The notes beneath the pieces were generated by a model. It ran no database searches, was not told where the DNA came from, and was given only the letters and a program-made list of their open reading frames with translations. Below are positions 7,594 to 16,161 of a DNA stretch of 64,000 nt, one piece after another. Every line of letters starts with the position of its first letter. The stretch's first letter is position 1. The position numbers and the translations under genes were made by a program. The DNA is taken from NCBI RefSeq assembly GCF_023169945.1, contig NZ_AP025591.1, positions 2,936,501-3,000,500 on the forward strand. The letters run 5' to 3'. The stretch comes from Anaeromyxobacter oryzae (lineage in GTDB: Bacteria > Myxococcota > Myxococcia > Myxococcales > Anaeromyxobacteraceae).

Positions 7594-10086
7594 CTAAGTA
7601 AGAATCGGCTGCGCGACCGGCACGCCGACAAGCGCCTCGACGGGCGTGTAGATATCTACGTCGGTTGCCGCAGTATCGATCGAGACGACGAGAGCGAACC
7701 GGGCGCGCCGGTCCGACCGGCCGAGCTTGCGCCGCTCGCGCCACCAGCCGCCAGTCGGGAAGACGGCGATGTGATTGCGAGTGGCGAGCTCGGCCGCCGA
7801 ACCGGTCCACACATCCGAGTGGATAGACCCGTGCTCCCGGAGCGTCGGGCCCAACGTCCACTTGTCCGTGTCGCGTTGCCGGGAGCGGTCTGCCTTGTCT
7901 TCGCGTGCGGCCTTGTTTACGCGCTGCAGGAAGGTCGCGTGCTTTTCCGCGGGTCGGATCACCTCCCATCGCAGGCCGTAGGAGGCGTAGCGGTGCCGAT
8001 CGCGCCATCCGCGGCGCGCAGGATTCGGCTCGATGAAGTACGAGAGCGTGACTCGGAGCTCGACGTCGACGGGTCCCAAGCGCAACAACTCAGCCCTGGG
8101 CCACGGAAGCGGGAAGACCTTGAGCTCCTTCATCTCGTCTCGTTCGAATGGCTGCAGGTCGTCTTGAACGATGAGCGTCAAGGCGTTCGACGCGCTCCAT
8201 GAAGCCCTCTGCAGGTCCGGAACACCGAAGCCGCACGTCCTTAGCAAGTTCAGCTTTTTGCCTTTGGCGAGCGAAAGCATCGGCGGTGTCCAGCGAGCCG
8301 AGTGGACCATGAGCGCGCGGATGGTCTCCGGCCAGAAGTGCGGGTACCGAGCGTGAATCGTGGCAGCGAACCGCGAGCCCTGAGCGACCGCGGCACTCGT
8401 CTCTCCCATGGCCATGAACGGACGCGGTTCAGGCGGCGCGAATCGAGCGCCGGTCGTCAGTAGACTCAAGCTGTCGAGCGAGAAGGCCTTCCCCGAAAAG
8501 GGATCGAGGCCGGCGTTTCCTCCTTCGAAGACGACGTCGGGCTTGTTGGCCCACTCTCGGTCCCAGATCAGTGCCGTTGTGCTGCTTGGGCTGAGCCCGC
8601 CTGCAGGCGCAACGGGCTTCCATCCCTTCTTCGCGTCCTTCTCCTTGATGGACACCTTGTTCGTGAACGCGCCGACCGTCACGGCATTCCAGGCCTGCCC
8701 AGGGTCGTGCACTCCCTCGCTCAGCGTGTTCACAGGGTAATGGTGCCGCTTCGAAGGATCGGTGTTCCCGGCCGATACCAAGATGAGCCGCCGCCTGTCG
8801 TCGTCGAATCCGCTGGCGAGCTTATCGATCTCTGCCGACCAAGATGACGGCTGGCCTCGGTCACGGAAGTCGGTGGTCGTCACCGCGATGCAGACAGCCC
8901 GGTGGCGGGCGGGTGCCTGCACCTCAGCGCGCGCGATCGCACCAGCGGTGATCGCGCCGTAGAGTTCGGGGTTGTTCTTGCCCGCCGGCGGGAGAACCTT
9001 CACGGACTCAAGGAGGTGGGACAGCATGATCCGCTCACTCGAGAGCAGCGGCGCCAGCAGGTCGCCATACAACGCGAGCCCCGCCATCTGCGTGCCGTGC
9101 CCGTTGTGGTCCGCTGTTCCCCAAGCGGGATTGTGCGCGTGGCAGTCGACTGCCGCGAGGGAGCCTGCCAGCAGGGGATGCCCTCGGTTTATTCCAGTGT
9201 CGAGGATACAGACCGCAGGACTGTCCGCCGGCGCGGGCGTGGTTCGCCGTGCGAATTCCCTCGCCCAGTCGCCCTGCTCCTTGACGGCGAGTTCCAGGAA
9301 CTCGTAGGGGGTCTCCTTGGCTAGGCGTAGCTCAGCGATCAGGTCGAGCGCTTCAACTGAGGCGGAAAGCTGTTCCTTGGTCCCGCGAGCGAGAACGACG
9401 GTCCGGTCCGGAAACGTGAGGACCGTCTCGCCCACTTCGATGCCGAGGGGGCGCACCGCAGCCGCAAACCGTTCTCGAACTTCGGCGCCATCGTCCCGAA
9501 GCCAGACTTCCCACCAGGTCGCTCGTCCGCCCTTTGGTAGGAGCTTGGGGTCATCCGTCCATAGTGAATCGAGCACTGCAAGACGAACGTCGGTGATGCT
9601 CGCGACGAGCGACAAGTTCTTCGGCTTCGGCTCAGCACCGGGCTTCCGGACCGGAGCCGTCTCCGTCGCGTATTGGCGGACCTTCCCCTCGAAGTAGGCC
9701 ACCTTCCCGTGCGGAACGAACACGGTGGCTCGCTCGAGTTCGACGCTCCGGTCGCCCCGACGCACCTCGTCCGTGTGGACCGCGACCACCTCGATGCCCT
9801 GTCGTTGTGCTTCGAGGCTCTTGAGGTTGAGCAGGTGACCAGGCTCGCCGACGAACTCGAGGTACGTACCTGTTGCCGCCGGTAGACCGGGGACAGCTTG
9901 GGCTTTCCGGACGCGTTCAGCGACGCCTGCAGCTGCGGCAGCGAGGCACCGCTCCAGGAGAGCGGCGTGCATCGCCCGATTCCGTTCCGGAGGAAGCGGA
10001 CTCGGGGCGCTAAACGGCGACTTGTACGGGAGTGGCTTGGTGCGAGCGACGTGGAAAAGATGCGGAAGCCGCTCTCGGCGCGCCAT
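7594..10086 (-). CDS. ietS: Subtilisin-like serine protease, IetS-type
   Basis: An 830-residue S8-family peptidase with no signal peptide, so it is cytoplasmic. The N-terminal 285 residues are specific to this subfamily. The catalytic triad is visible: Asp296 (CILDTGIN), His330 (NGHGTQMAG) and Ser564 (GETSAAVAQG), with oxyanion Asn441 (VSAGN). A beta-rich C-terminal region of about 240 residues follows. The gene starts 8 bases after the AAA ATPase gene ends. Protease/AAA pairs of this kind are IetAS systems, known as a Ti-plasmid stability/incompatibility module and later listed among anti-phage systems. The protease is the probable effector. Codon use is less GC-biased than in most of the window. 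Confidence 0.85.
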   Translation of the reverse strand: MARRERLPHLFHVARTKPLPYKSPFSAPSPLPPERNRAMHAALLERCLAAAAAGVAERVRKAQAVPGLPAATGTYLEFVGEPGHLLNLKSLEAQRQGIEVVAVHTDEVRRGDRSVELERATVFVPHGKVAYFEGKVRQYATETAPVRKPGAEPKPKNLSLVASITDVRLAVLDSLWTDDPKLLPKGGRATWWEVWLRDDGAEVRERFAAAVRPLGIEVGETVLTFPDRTVVLARGTKEQLSASVEALDLIAELRLAKETPYEFLELAVKEQGDWAREFARRTTPAPADSPAVCILDTGINRGHPLLAGSLAAVDCHAHNPAWGTADHNGHGTQMAGLALYGDLLAPLLSSERIMLSHLLESVKVLPPAGKNNPELYGAITAGAIARAEVQAPARHRAVCIAVTTTDFRDRGQPSSWSAEIDKLASGFDDDRRRLILVSAGNTDPSKRHHYPVNTLSEGVHDPGQAWNAVTVGAFTNKVSIKEKDAKKGWKPVAPAGGLSPSSTTALIWDREWANKPDVVFEGGNAGLDPFSGKAFSLDSLSLLTTGARFAPPEPRPFMAMGETSAAVAQGSRFAATIHARYPHFWPETIRALMVHSARWTPPMLSLAKGKKLNLLRTCGFGVPDLQRASWSASNALTLIVQDDLQPFERDEMKELKVFPLPWPRAELLRLGPVDVELRVTLSYFIEPNPARRGWRDRHRYASYGLRWEVIRPAEKHATFLQRVNKAAREDKADRSRQRDTDKWTLGPTLREHGSIHSDVWTGSAAELATRNHIAVFPTGGWWRERRKLGRSDRRARFALVVSIDTAATDVDIYTPVEALVGVPVAQPILT

Positions 10087-10094
10087 GGCGCCAT

Positions 10095-11072
10095 TTAACT
10101 ACGGCGCGCTGAATGCCGCTCGTCCAAAGCACTCAGCAACACCTCGGTGGTGAGCTGTTCTTGGTCGCGGAGGATGCTCTCCTTTGCTGCGTCCTCGCAT
10201 GCGAGCGTGATCTCGGCCTGACTTAAGCCGTGCGCGCGGCGGAGAACGACGTCCCAGTCGACAGGACTGGTGTCGAACAGAGCGAGCTTTGCCTTGAACA
10301 CCGCCTCGGCCGTCTCGAGCGTGGGGAGCGTGTACTCGAGGACGTCGTCAAACCGGCGGAAGAGCGCAGGGTCGAGAAGCTCCGGGTGATTCGTTGCCGC
10401 TACGACGATGCTCCGAGAGTCCTCCTGCTCCAAGAACTGAAGAAACGAGTTCAGCACACGCCGGATCTCGCCAACGTCGTTCGCAGAAGACCGCTTTCCC
10501 CCGATGGCGTCGAACTCGTCGAACAGGTAGACGCCGCGAGTGCTCGCGATCGACTCGAACACGAGTCGGAGCTTCGCCGACGTCTCGCCCATGAACTTGG
10601 TGATCAGTCCGTCGAGCAGGATCGTGAACAACGGCAGTGAGAGTTCGCCAGCTAGCGCGGATGCAGTGAGCGTCTTCCCCGACCCCGGCGGTCCGACAAG
10701 GAGCAGCCGGTTTCGGGGGCGCAGGGCATGAACCCGGAGTTTCTCGTGCTGCCGCTGCTCGGATACGACGCGCTTCAGTCGCCCCTTCGTCTTCTCGTCG
10801 AGAATGACATCGGAAAGCCGAGCCTTCGGGTAGGACGCCGACAGGAGGCTTGCGAGGTCGCCGCGAGGCTGGGCGACCGGAACCGGCCTCGAATCACGAG
10901 CGGCGCCCTTCGCGAGTGCTGAATCGATCTTCGCGCGGAGGTCCTGAGCAATACGTCCATGGCCCTGCCGGGCTTCGTACGCCGCCACCTGCATCGCGAC
11001 AGCGTAGAAGCGCTCGTCATCGCCTTCGGCGTGACTCTCTAGCAGCGCCTTGACCTGTTCCGCAGTCGCCAT
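10095..11072 (-). CDS. ietA: AAA ATPase, IetA-type
   Basis: A 325-residue AAA+ ATPase with an N-terminal helical region (1-80) followed by one ATPase domain. Walker A is GPPGSGKT at 127-134, Walker B is YLFDEFD at about 183-189, a sensor-1-like ATNHPE follows, and the arginine-finger region is DPALFRRFD. It is first in the ietA-ietS operon. In the Ti-plasmid relative the ATPase acts as antitoxin to the protease; here it could sense infection or restrain the protease (inference). Two inverted repeats lie 35-82 bases upstream of the start. The gene is the last one before the right attachment repeat. Confidence 0.87.
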   Translation of the reverse strand: MATAEQVKALLESHAEGDDERFYAVAMQVAAYEARQGHGRIAQDLRAKIDSALAKGAARDSRPVPVAQPRGDLASLLSASYPKARLSDVILDEKTKGRLKRVVSEQRQHEKLRVHALRPRNRLLLVGPPGSGKTLTASALAGELSLPLFTILLDGLITKFMGETSAKLRLVFESIASTRGVYLFDEFDAIGGKRSSANDVGEIRRVLNSFLQFLEQEDSRSIVVAATNHPELLDPALFRRFDDVLEYTLPTLETAEAVFKAKLALFDTSPVDWDVVLRRAHGLSQAEITLACEDAAKESILRDQEQLTTEVLLSALDERHSARRS

Positions 11073-11106
11073 CTCGGACTCAAGATACTAGTGCTCACCG
11101 ACAGAC

Positions 11107-11132
11107 CTTGCGCCCACTCGGGTGGGCGCAAG
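11107..11132. promoter_or_regulatory. Inverted repeat upstream of ietA
   Basis: A perfect 11-bp inverted repeat (CTTGCGCCCAC/GTGGGCGCAAG) with a 4-base loop lies 35 bases upstream of the ietA start. It may be an operator or part of the 5' leader; the role is inferred from position only. Confidence 0.4.
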
Positions 11133-11138
11133 CCATGT

Positions 11139-11154
11139 AGATCACACGTGATCT
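11139..11154. promoter_or_regulatory. Operator-like palindrome upstream of ietA
   Basis: AGATCAC and GTGATCT arms of 7 bp are separated by two bases, about 67 bases upstream of ietA on the minus strand. Size and symmetry fit a dimeric repressor site. No regulator gene lies beside it. Confidence 0.4.
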
Positions 11155-11307
11155 CCGATAGCAAGAATGCGGGCACCTCGCCGAGGTGCGTACCGCGCCC
11201 CCAGAGTCCGGGTCCGCCCCGAGTAGCCGGGACACCGACGCTACACTCGCCCTCTTCCGCGGCTTGTTCTGCCTTCTACCGCGGCCTTGGCCACTCGCGC
11301 ACGCGGC

Positions 11308-11350
11308 CTGAAACTCCCCGTGTCGGTGGTTCGATTCCGCCCCCAGGCAC
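11308..11350 (+). repeat. attR-type repeat, displaced 3' fragment of tRNA-Phe
   Basis: Carries the anticodon loop, variable loop, T arm, 3' acceptor strand and discriminator of tRNA-Phe but no 5' half, so it is not a functional tRNA. It matches 1607-1649 with one mismatch and marks the right end of the island. The rest of the 390-base stretch from 11073 to 11462 holds the two inverted repeats above and no gene I can support. Confidence 0.8.
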
Positions 11351-11462
11351 GGTCTGGCGGGCCGTCTGATTGTCGGGGAAACCCGCGAGCCTTGAGCGCT
11401 CCTCTCCCGGCTGACAGACTCAGGATGCGAATCGGGTTCCGCCTTCAAACGGAGGGCGCCGC

Positions 11463-12302
11463 GTGTCACGAGCGTATGGGCCGACGCAGCTTGGCGGGCG
11501 AATCCCCGCTGAGATCTCGAAGGAGCTCGGCGGAGGCGAGCAGTTGATCTGGAGCGGCGCGCCGGTCGGAGGCTTGCGGCTCCGTTCGTCGGACGCGGTC
11601 GTCGTCCCCTTCAGCCTGCTCTGGGCTGGGTTCGCCCTGTTCTGGGAGCGAGCGGTGCTGCAGGACGGAGCTCCGCTGTTCTTCGCGCTGTGGGGCGTGC
11701 CGTTCGTCCTCATGGGCGCGTACATCACCGTCGGTCGCTTCTTCTTCGATGCGTGGCGCCGCTCGCGAACCGTCTACGCCGTGACGAACGAGCGCGTGCT
11801 CATCCTTTCCGGCGGGTTTCGGAAGGCGGTGACGTCGCTGCGCCTCGACACGCTTCCGGGCATCTCGCTCAGGGAGGCGAGGTCGGGCATCGGGACCATC
11901 TCGTTCGGCGGCGGCACGCCGACGGGGAGCATCCTCGGCGGGCTGGAAGGGTGGCCCGGCGCGGAGCGTCACCTCGGTCCGAGGTTCGACCTGGTACCGA
12001 ATGCCCGCTCGATCTATGAGGCGATCCAGGCCGGGGGCGAGGCGATCGTCGCCGTCAGACCGTTGGTGAATGCCGCGGCGTCAGCCCGGAGCGAGGAGCG
12101 GCGCGGTCCCACCCGCCAGAGCGGAAGGCCGTCGAGCCGCGGCCGCGATTGGACCGGCTACGCGCTCCGTGCCGCCGCGGCCGGAGTCGCGTCGAGCGCC
12201 TCGCCCACCGCGGCGAGCAGCCTTCCCGAGTCGAAGGGCTTCTCCACGATCCGGATCCGGTCCAGCAGGGTGCCGTCCCGCGAGACGTACTCGTCCGTGT
12301 AG
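11463..12302 (+). CDS. PH-domain membrane protein
   Basis: A 279-residue protein read from a GTG. Residues 15-35 (ELGGGEQLIWSGAP) lead into two membrane helices (about 43-60 and 70-90). A bacterial PH-like domain follows, with the hallmark YAVTNERVLILSGG and a strand/turn pattern to about residue 190. The family is membrane-anchored and of unknown detailed function. The last 50 residues are Ser/Arg-rich and overlap the 3' end of the convergent histidine kinase gene by 145 bases. That tail does not look family-like, so a frameshift near position 12020-12060 could have extended the frame. Confidence 0.7.
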   Translation: MSRAYGPTQLGGRIPAEISKELGGGEQLIWSGAPVGGLRLRSSDAVVVPFSLLWAGFALFWERAVLQDGAPLFFALWGVPFVLMGAYITVGRFFFDAWRRSRTVYAVTNERVLILSGGFRKAVTSLRLDTLPGISLREARSGIGTISFGGGTPTGSILGGLEGWPGAERHLGPRFDLVPNARSIYEAIQAGGEAIVAVRPLVNAAASARSEERRGPTRQSGRPSSRGRDWTGYALRAAAAGVASSASPTAASSLPESKGFSTIRIRSSRVPSRETYSSV

Positions 12303-14125
12303 CCGGACATGAACAGGACGCGGAGCCCCGGAGTCTTCGCGACGAGGCGGTCGGCGAGCTGAGGGCCGCTCATCCCGGGCATGATCACGTCGGTCAGGAG
12401 GAGATCGAAGGCACCAGGACACCGTGCGTGCAGGAGGATCGCCTGCTCGGGGCCGTTCGCCGTGACGACGTGGTACCCGGCGCGCTCGAGGATGACGGCG
12501 GCGCGCTTCAGCACGGACGGCTCGTCCTCGACGAGCAGGATGCTCTCCCCGCCCGGTGCGCGGGAGGCCGCGGTGGCGTCGTCGCCCTCGGCCGTGGAGC
12601 GCCCCTGCGCGCGCGGGAGATAGACGCGGAAGCACGAGCCCTCGCCCGGCGCGGACTCCACCTCGATGTGTCCACCCGCCTGCTTGACGATGCCGAACAC
12701 CGTCGCCAGGCCGAGCCCGGTCCCCCGTCCCTCCCGCTTCGTCGTGAAGAACGGCTCGAACAGGTGCTGCCGGACCTCCGCCGACATCCCGCACCCGGAG
12801 TCGCGGATCGCGAGGACGACGTGGTCGCCGGGCGGGAGCACCGCGTGCCCGGCGTCGATCCTGGCGAAGTGCGTCTCGATGGTGACGGTCCCCCCTCGCG
12901 GCATGGCGTCCCGGGCGTTCACCACGAGGTTCAGGATCACCTGCTGGAGCCTGGCCGCGTCGGCGACCACGACGGCGGGCTCGGTCGTGATGCAGATCGC
13001 GAGCGTCACGTCCTCGCCCACGATCCTCCGCAGCATCCGGCTCGCCTCCGACACGATCCCGTTCAGATCGAGGGTCACGGGCTGGATCACGTCGCGGCGG
13101 CCGAACGCGAGCAGCTGCCGGGTCAGCGCCGCGGCACGGTGCGCGGCCTCGTCGATCTCGGCGACCTCCTGGTGCATCGGGTGGTCGGGGCCGAGCGCCT
13201 CGCGGAGCGTGTTCACGCAGGCGAGCACCACGACGAGCAGGTTGTTGAAGTCGTGCGCGATGCCCCCGGCGAGGCGCCCGATGCCGTCGAGCCTGGAGGC
13301 GCGCGCGAGCTCCTCCTCGGCCATCTGCACGTCGCGCTTGAGCCGCCTGACCATCCGCGTCATCGCGTGGAGCACGCTCGAGCCGTCGCTGGCGGTCTCG
13401 AGCGGGATGTCGAGGTCGCCGTCCGCCACCCGGTTCGCGATGTCGGCGACGACCGCCGGCTCCGCGCCGAGCGGCGCGAGGATGCTGCGCGCGATGCGCC
13501 AGGCGACGACGCCGAACAGACACGCGATCGCCGCCAGGATCGCGAGGAAGCGCGCGGCCTGCGCGCGAAAGAGGGCGTCGACGTCGTCGAGGAACACGCC
13601 GCTCCCGACGATCCAGCCCCAGGGCTCGAACCCCCTCACGTAGGAGATCTTCCGCACCGGCTCGCCGACGCCCGGCCGCGGCCAGAGGTACTCCACGTAA
13701 CCTTCGCCCCGCTGGCGCACCGTCGCCGAGAACTCCGCGAACGGCCGCGTCCCGGTCGGATCCCGCTCGTTCGACAGGTCGGTCCCCTCCAGGTCGGGTC
13801 TGAAGGGGTGCATCACCATCTTCGAGCGGAGGTCGCTGATCCAGAAGTACCCCTGCCCCTCGTAGCGCAGCTCCCGGATGGCCGCGATGGCGGCGGCCCT
13901 GGCGTCCTCGTCCCGCAGGACGCCTCGCTTCGCGAGCGCGTGGTAGTGCTCGATGACCCCGTACGCGACGTCGACGAGGCTGCGCGACTGCAGCATCTTC
14001 TCGCCGTCGAGGCTCCTCCGCAGGCTGACCGTGGACGTCACCATGACGGCCGCCAGGGAGAGCAGCGAGACGAGCACGAGGAGCACCAGCTTCTTCGCGG
14101 TCGTCGCGTTCTTCGTGCCGAGCAT
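12158..14125 (-). CDS. Hybrid sensor histidine kinase with Cache domain and receiver
   Basis: A 655-residue membrane sensor. One transmembrane helix lies at 11-32. An extracytoplasmic single-Cache domain spans about 40-185 (GQGYFWISD, WGWIVGSGVFLDDV). A second helix lies at about 192-210, followed by a HAMP-like linker. The HisKA phospho-acceptor is His291 (GGIAHDFNNLL). An HATPase domain with GTGLGLATVFG follows, then a C-terminal receiver with Asp579 (LLLTDVIMPGMSG) and Lys in EKPF. Cache domains of this form often bind small organic acids. No response regulator with an output domain is adjacent, so phosphotransfer probably goes to a distant partner. Confidence 0.92.
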   Translation of the reverse strand: MLGTKNATTAKKLVLLVLVSLLSLAAVMVTSTVSLRRSLDGEKMLQSRSLVDVAYGVIEHYHALAKRGVLRDEDARAAAIAAIRELRYEGQGYFWISDLRSKMVMHPFRPDLEGTDLSNERDPTGTRPFAEFSATVRQRGEGYVEYLWPRPGVGEPVRKISYVRGFEPWGWIVGSGVFLDDVDALFRAQAARFLAILAAIACLFGVVAWRIARSILAPLGAEPAVVADIANRVADGDLDIPLETASDGSSVLHAMTRMVRRLKRDVQMAEEELARASRLDGIGRLAGGIAHDFNNLLVVVLACVNTLREALGPDHPMHQEVAEIDEAAHRAAALTRQLLAFGRRDVIQPVTLDLNGIVSEASRMLRRIVGEDVTLAICITTEPAVVVADAARLQQVILNLVVNARDAMPRGGTVTIETHFARIDAGHAVLPPGDHVVLAIRDSGCGMSAEVRQHLFEPFFTTKREGRGTGLGLATVFGIVKQAGGHIEVESAPGEGSCFRVYLPRAQGRSTAEGDDATAASRAPGGESILLVEDEPSVLKRAAVILERAGYHVVTANGPEQAILLHARCPGAFDLLLTDVIMPGMSGPQLADRLVAKTPGLRVLFMSGYTDEYVSRDGTLLDRIRIVEKPFDSGRLLAAVGEALDATPAAAARSA

Positions 14126-14549
14126 CGAAGCTCCCCTCCGGCGCCAGGGCGAGCGCCTCCCGCAGGTTGGCGCTGCAAGCGACGGGCCCCTTCCGGCGGC
14201 GTGAGGTCGGTCGTGACACGCGGGGTCGGAGCGACCCGCGTCGGCGGATCGTGCGGACGCGTGGTGAACGGGCCGACCGCGTCAGGCTGTCGAAAAAGGA
14301 CCGTTGGCGCCGCGAGATCTCGGCGGTCTCCCCGCGAGAGAACGGGTGGGTAGGAATGACCGGGGCGCGCCAGGTCCCTACCGGCAGCGGCACCGCCCGG
14401 GCGTCGACGGCCGAGCCCGGGTGCGTGCCCGGATGCCGCATGAATCGCGGCTCAACCCACAATGACGCACGTCGTGCGGCGACATGCACCAACGGTGAAG
14501 AAGATCGGGTGCCCCGCGCCGCCACCGCTCCTCGGGGCTCCGCTCCTGT
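14126..14549. other. Intergenic stretch, no supported gene
   Basis: A 424-base region between the efflux transporter stop codon and the kinase start, both on the minus strand. It should hold the kinase promoter. I see no RNA gene, clear terminator or coding sequence in it. Confidence 0.5.
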
Positions 14550-16127
14550 TCAGTGCCCGCCCATTCTCCCGCCCTTCACGCGGCGCGTCAGGAACACGAG
14601 CGGCACCATCGCCGCGCTGAACCAGGCGAGGATGTACAGCGCGTCGAGATAGGCGAGCGTCTGGGCCTGCTGCACGAGCTGCCGGTAGAGCGCGCCGTAC
14701 GCCTGGCGCGCCGCGTCCGCCGAGGTGCTCCCGGCGTGCTCCAGGCCGCGGGCGATCCCGGCGAGGCGTGCGAGGACGGTCTGGCTTCCGGCGGTGACGC
14801 CCTCGGCGAGGCGCGCCTGGTGGAACTGCGACCTGCGGGCGATGAGCGTCGTCACGAACGCGATCCCGACGTCGCCGCCCATGTTGCGCGACAGGTTCAC
14901 GATCCCGGAGACGGCGTTGTTCTTCTCCGCCGGGAGGCCGGCGTACGCGATGGTGTTGATGGGCACGAAGAGGAACGCGAGCCCCACGGACTGGAACGCC
15001 CGCATCAGGATCGCCGTGCGGAAGTCGATCCCCGGGTAGAGCGTGTACGTCATGTGGAAGAGCGCCGCCGACAGCACGGCGAACCCGAACGCGATCAGCC
15101 AGCGCGCGTCCACCTTCGAGACGAGTCGCCCGACCAGCGGGAGGAGCATGATCACCACGAGCCCGCCCGGCGACAGCGCCTCGCCTGCCTGCTGCGCGCT
15201 GTACCCCATCCAGACCTGCATGTACTGGGGCAGGAGGACCGTCGAGCCGAAGAGGGCGATGCCGAGGACGAGCATCATCAGGTTGGCCGTCGCGAAGCTC
15301 CGGTTCCGGAACAGGCGAACGTCGACGACCGGGCTCTCCTGTCGCCACTCCCAGACGACGAACGCGACGAGGGCGACCGCCGACACGACGGCGAACGACG
15401 TGATGAGGCTCGAGACGAACCAGTCCTCCTCCTGGCCCTTGTCGAGCACGAGCTCGAGCGCGCCCAGGCCCACCGCGATGAGCGAGAGCCCGACGTAGTC
15501 GATGCGCCCCGCCCGCCGGCGTGCCTCGGCGAGGTGCGGCGGGTCGACCACGACGCGCGTCGTGAGGAGGAGCGAGACGATCCCGACGGGGATGTTGATG
15601 AAGAAGATCCACCGCCATGTGAAGTGGTCGGTGATGTACCCGCCGAGCGTCGGGCCGATCGCGGGCGCGAGCACGACCGCCATGCCGTACATGGCGAACG
15701 CCATGCCACGCTTCTGCGGCGGGAACGTGTCGGCGAGGATGGCCTGCTCGCTCGGGCCGAGCCCGCCGCCGCCCATCCCCTGCACGACGCGAAGGAACAC
15801 GAGGGCGCCCAGGTTCGGCGCGATCCCGCAGAGGAAGGAGCTGGTCGTGAAGATCGCCACGCACGTCATGTAGAAGCGCTTGCGGCCGAAGCGCGTGGCG
15901 AGCCAGCCGCTCACGGGGAGGACGATCGCGTTCGAGACGAGATACGAGGTGAGGACCCAGGTGCTCTCGTCCTGGCTGACCGAGAGGTTCCCCGCGATGT
16001 GCGGCAGCGACACGTTCGCGATGGACGTGTCCAGGATCTCCATGAAGGTGGCGAGCGTCACCGTCATCGCGACCACCCAGGGATTGTGGCCGCCGGTGAA
16101 GCCTCGCTCCTCCCAGTCCTGGCTCAT
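14550..16127 (-). CDS. DHA2-family multidrug efflux transporter (EmrB-type)
   Basis: A 525-residue, about 14-helix major facilitator. Family motifs include FMEILDTSIANVSLPHIAG in helix 1, GWLATRFGRKRFYM (motif A), LRVVQGMGGGGLGP in helix 4 and GPTLGGYITDHFTWRW in helix 5 (motif C region). Proton-driven EmrB proteins work with an HlyD-type adaptor to expel hydrophobic compounds. The adaptor gene lies 34 bases upstream on the same strand, supporting an emrAB-like operon. No TolC-like channel gene is in the window. The start ATG fits the family N-terminus. Confidence 0.92.
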   Translation of the reverse strand: MSQDWEERGFTGGHNPWVVAMTVTLATFMEILDTSIANVSLPHIAGNLSVSQDESTWVLTSYLVSNAIVLPVSGWLATRFGRKRFYMTCVAIFTTSSFLCGIAPNLGALVFLRVVQGMGGGGLGPSEQAILADTFPPQKRGMAFAMYGMAVVLAPAIGPTLGGYITDHFTWRWIFFINIPVGIVSLLLTTRVVVDPPHLAEARRRAGRIDYVGLSLIAVGLGALELVLDKGQEEDWFVSSLITSFAVVSAVALVAFVVWEWRQESPVVDVRLFRNRSFATANLMMLVLGIALFGSTVLLPQYMQVWMGYSAQQAGEALSPGGLVVIMLLPLVGRLVSKVDARWLIAFGFAVLSAALFHMTYTLYPGIDFRTAILMRAFQSVGLAFLFVPINTIAYAGLPAEKNNAVSGIVNLSRNMGGDVGIAFVTTLIARRSQFHQARLAEGVTAGSQTVLARLAGIARGLEHAGSTSADAARQAYGALYRQLVQQAQTLAYLDALYILAWFSAAMVPLVFLTRRVKGGRMGGH

Positions 16128-16161
16128 GGCGCGCTCGTCGTCCGAGGGGCGTCCGCCGCGT

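Larger units (their letters stand above)
1607..11350. mobile_element. Putative genomic island integrated at tRNA-Phe
   Basis: The region is bounded by a 43-bp direct repeat of the tRNA-Phe 3' part with one mismatch, the arrangement left by tyrosine-recombinase integration at a tRNA 3' end. The left copy is the intact tRNA and the right copy is a displaced fragment. Contents are a broken Rad52-like gene, two hypothetical genes, an L,D-transpeptidase, RbfA-like plus RtcB, and IetA plus IetS. By eye, 2400-3550 and 7600-11300 are less GC-rich than the rest of the window, while 3741-7308 looks host-like, so the island may be a mosaic. No integrase, excisionase or replication gene is visible, so it is either decayed or mobilised in trans. 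Confidence 0.7.

Noticed and set aside
1650-11300. Integrase or transposase gene for the island
   Set aside because: No frame shows tyrosine- or serine-recombinase or DDE motifs on either strand.
11308-11350. A second tRNA-Phe gene
   Set aside because: Only the part from the anticodon loop to the 3' end is present; the D arm and 5' acceptor strand are missing.
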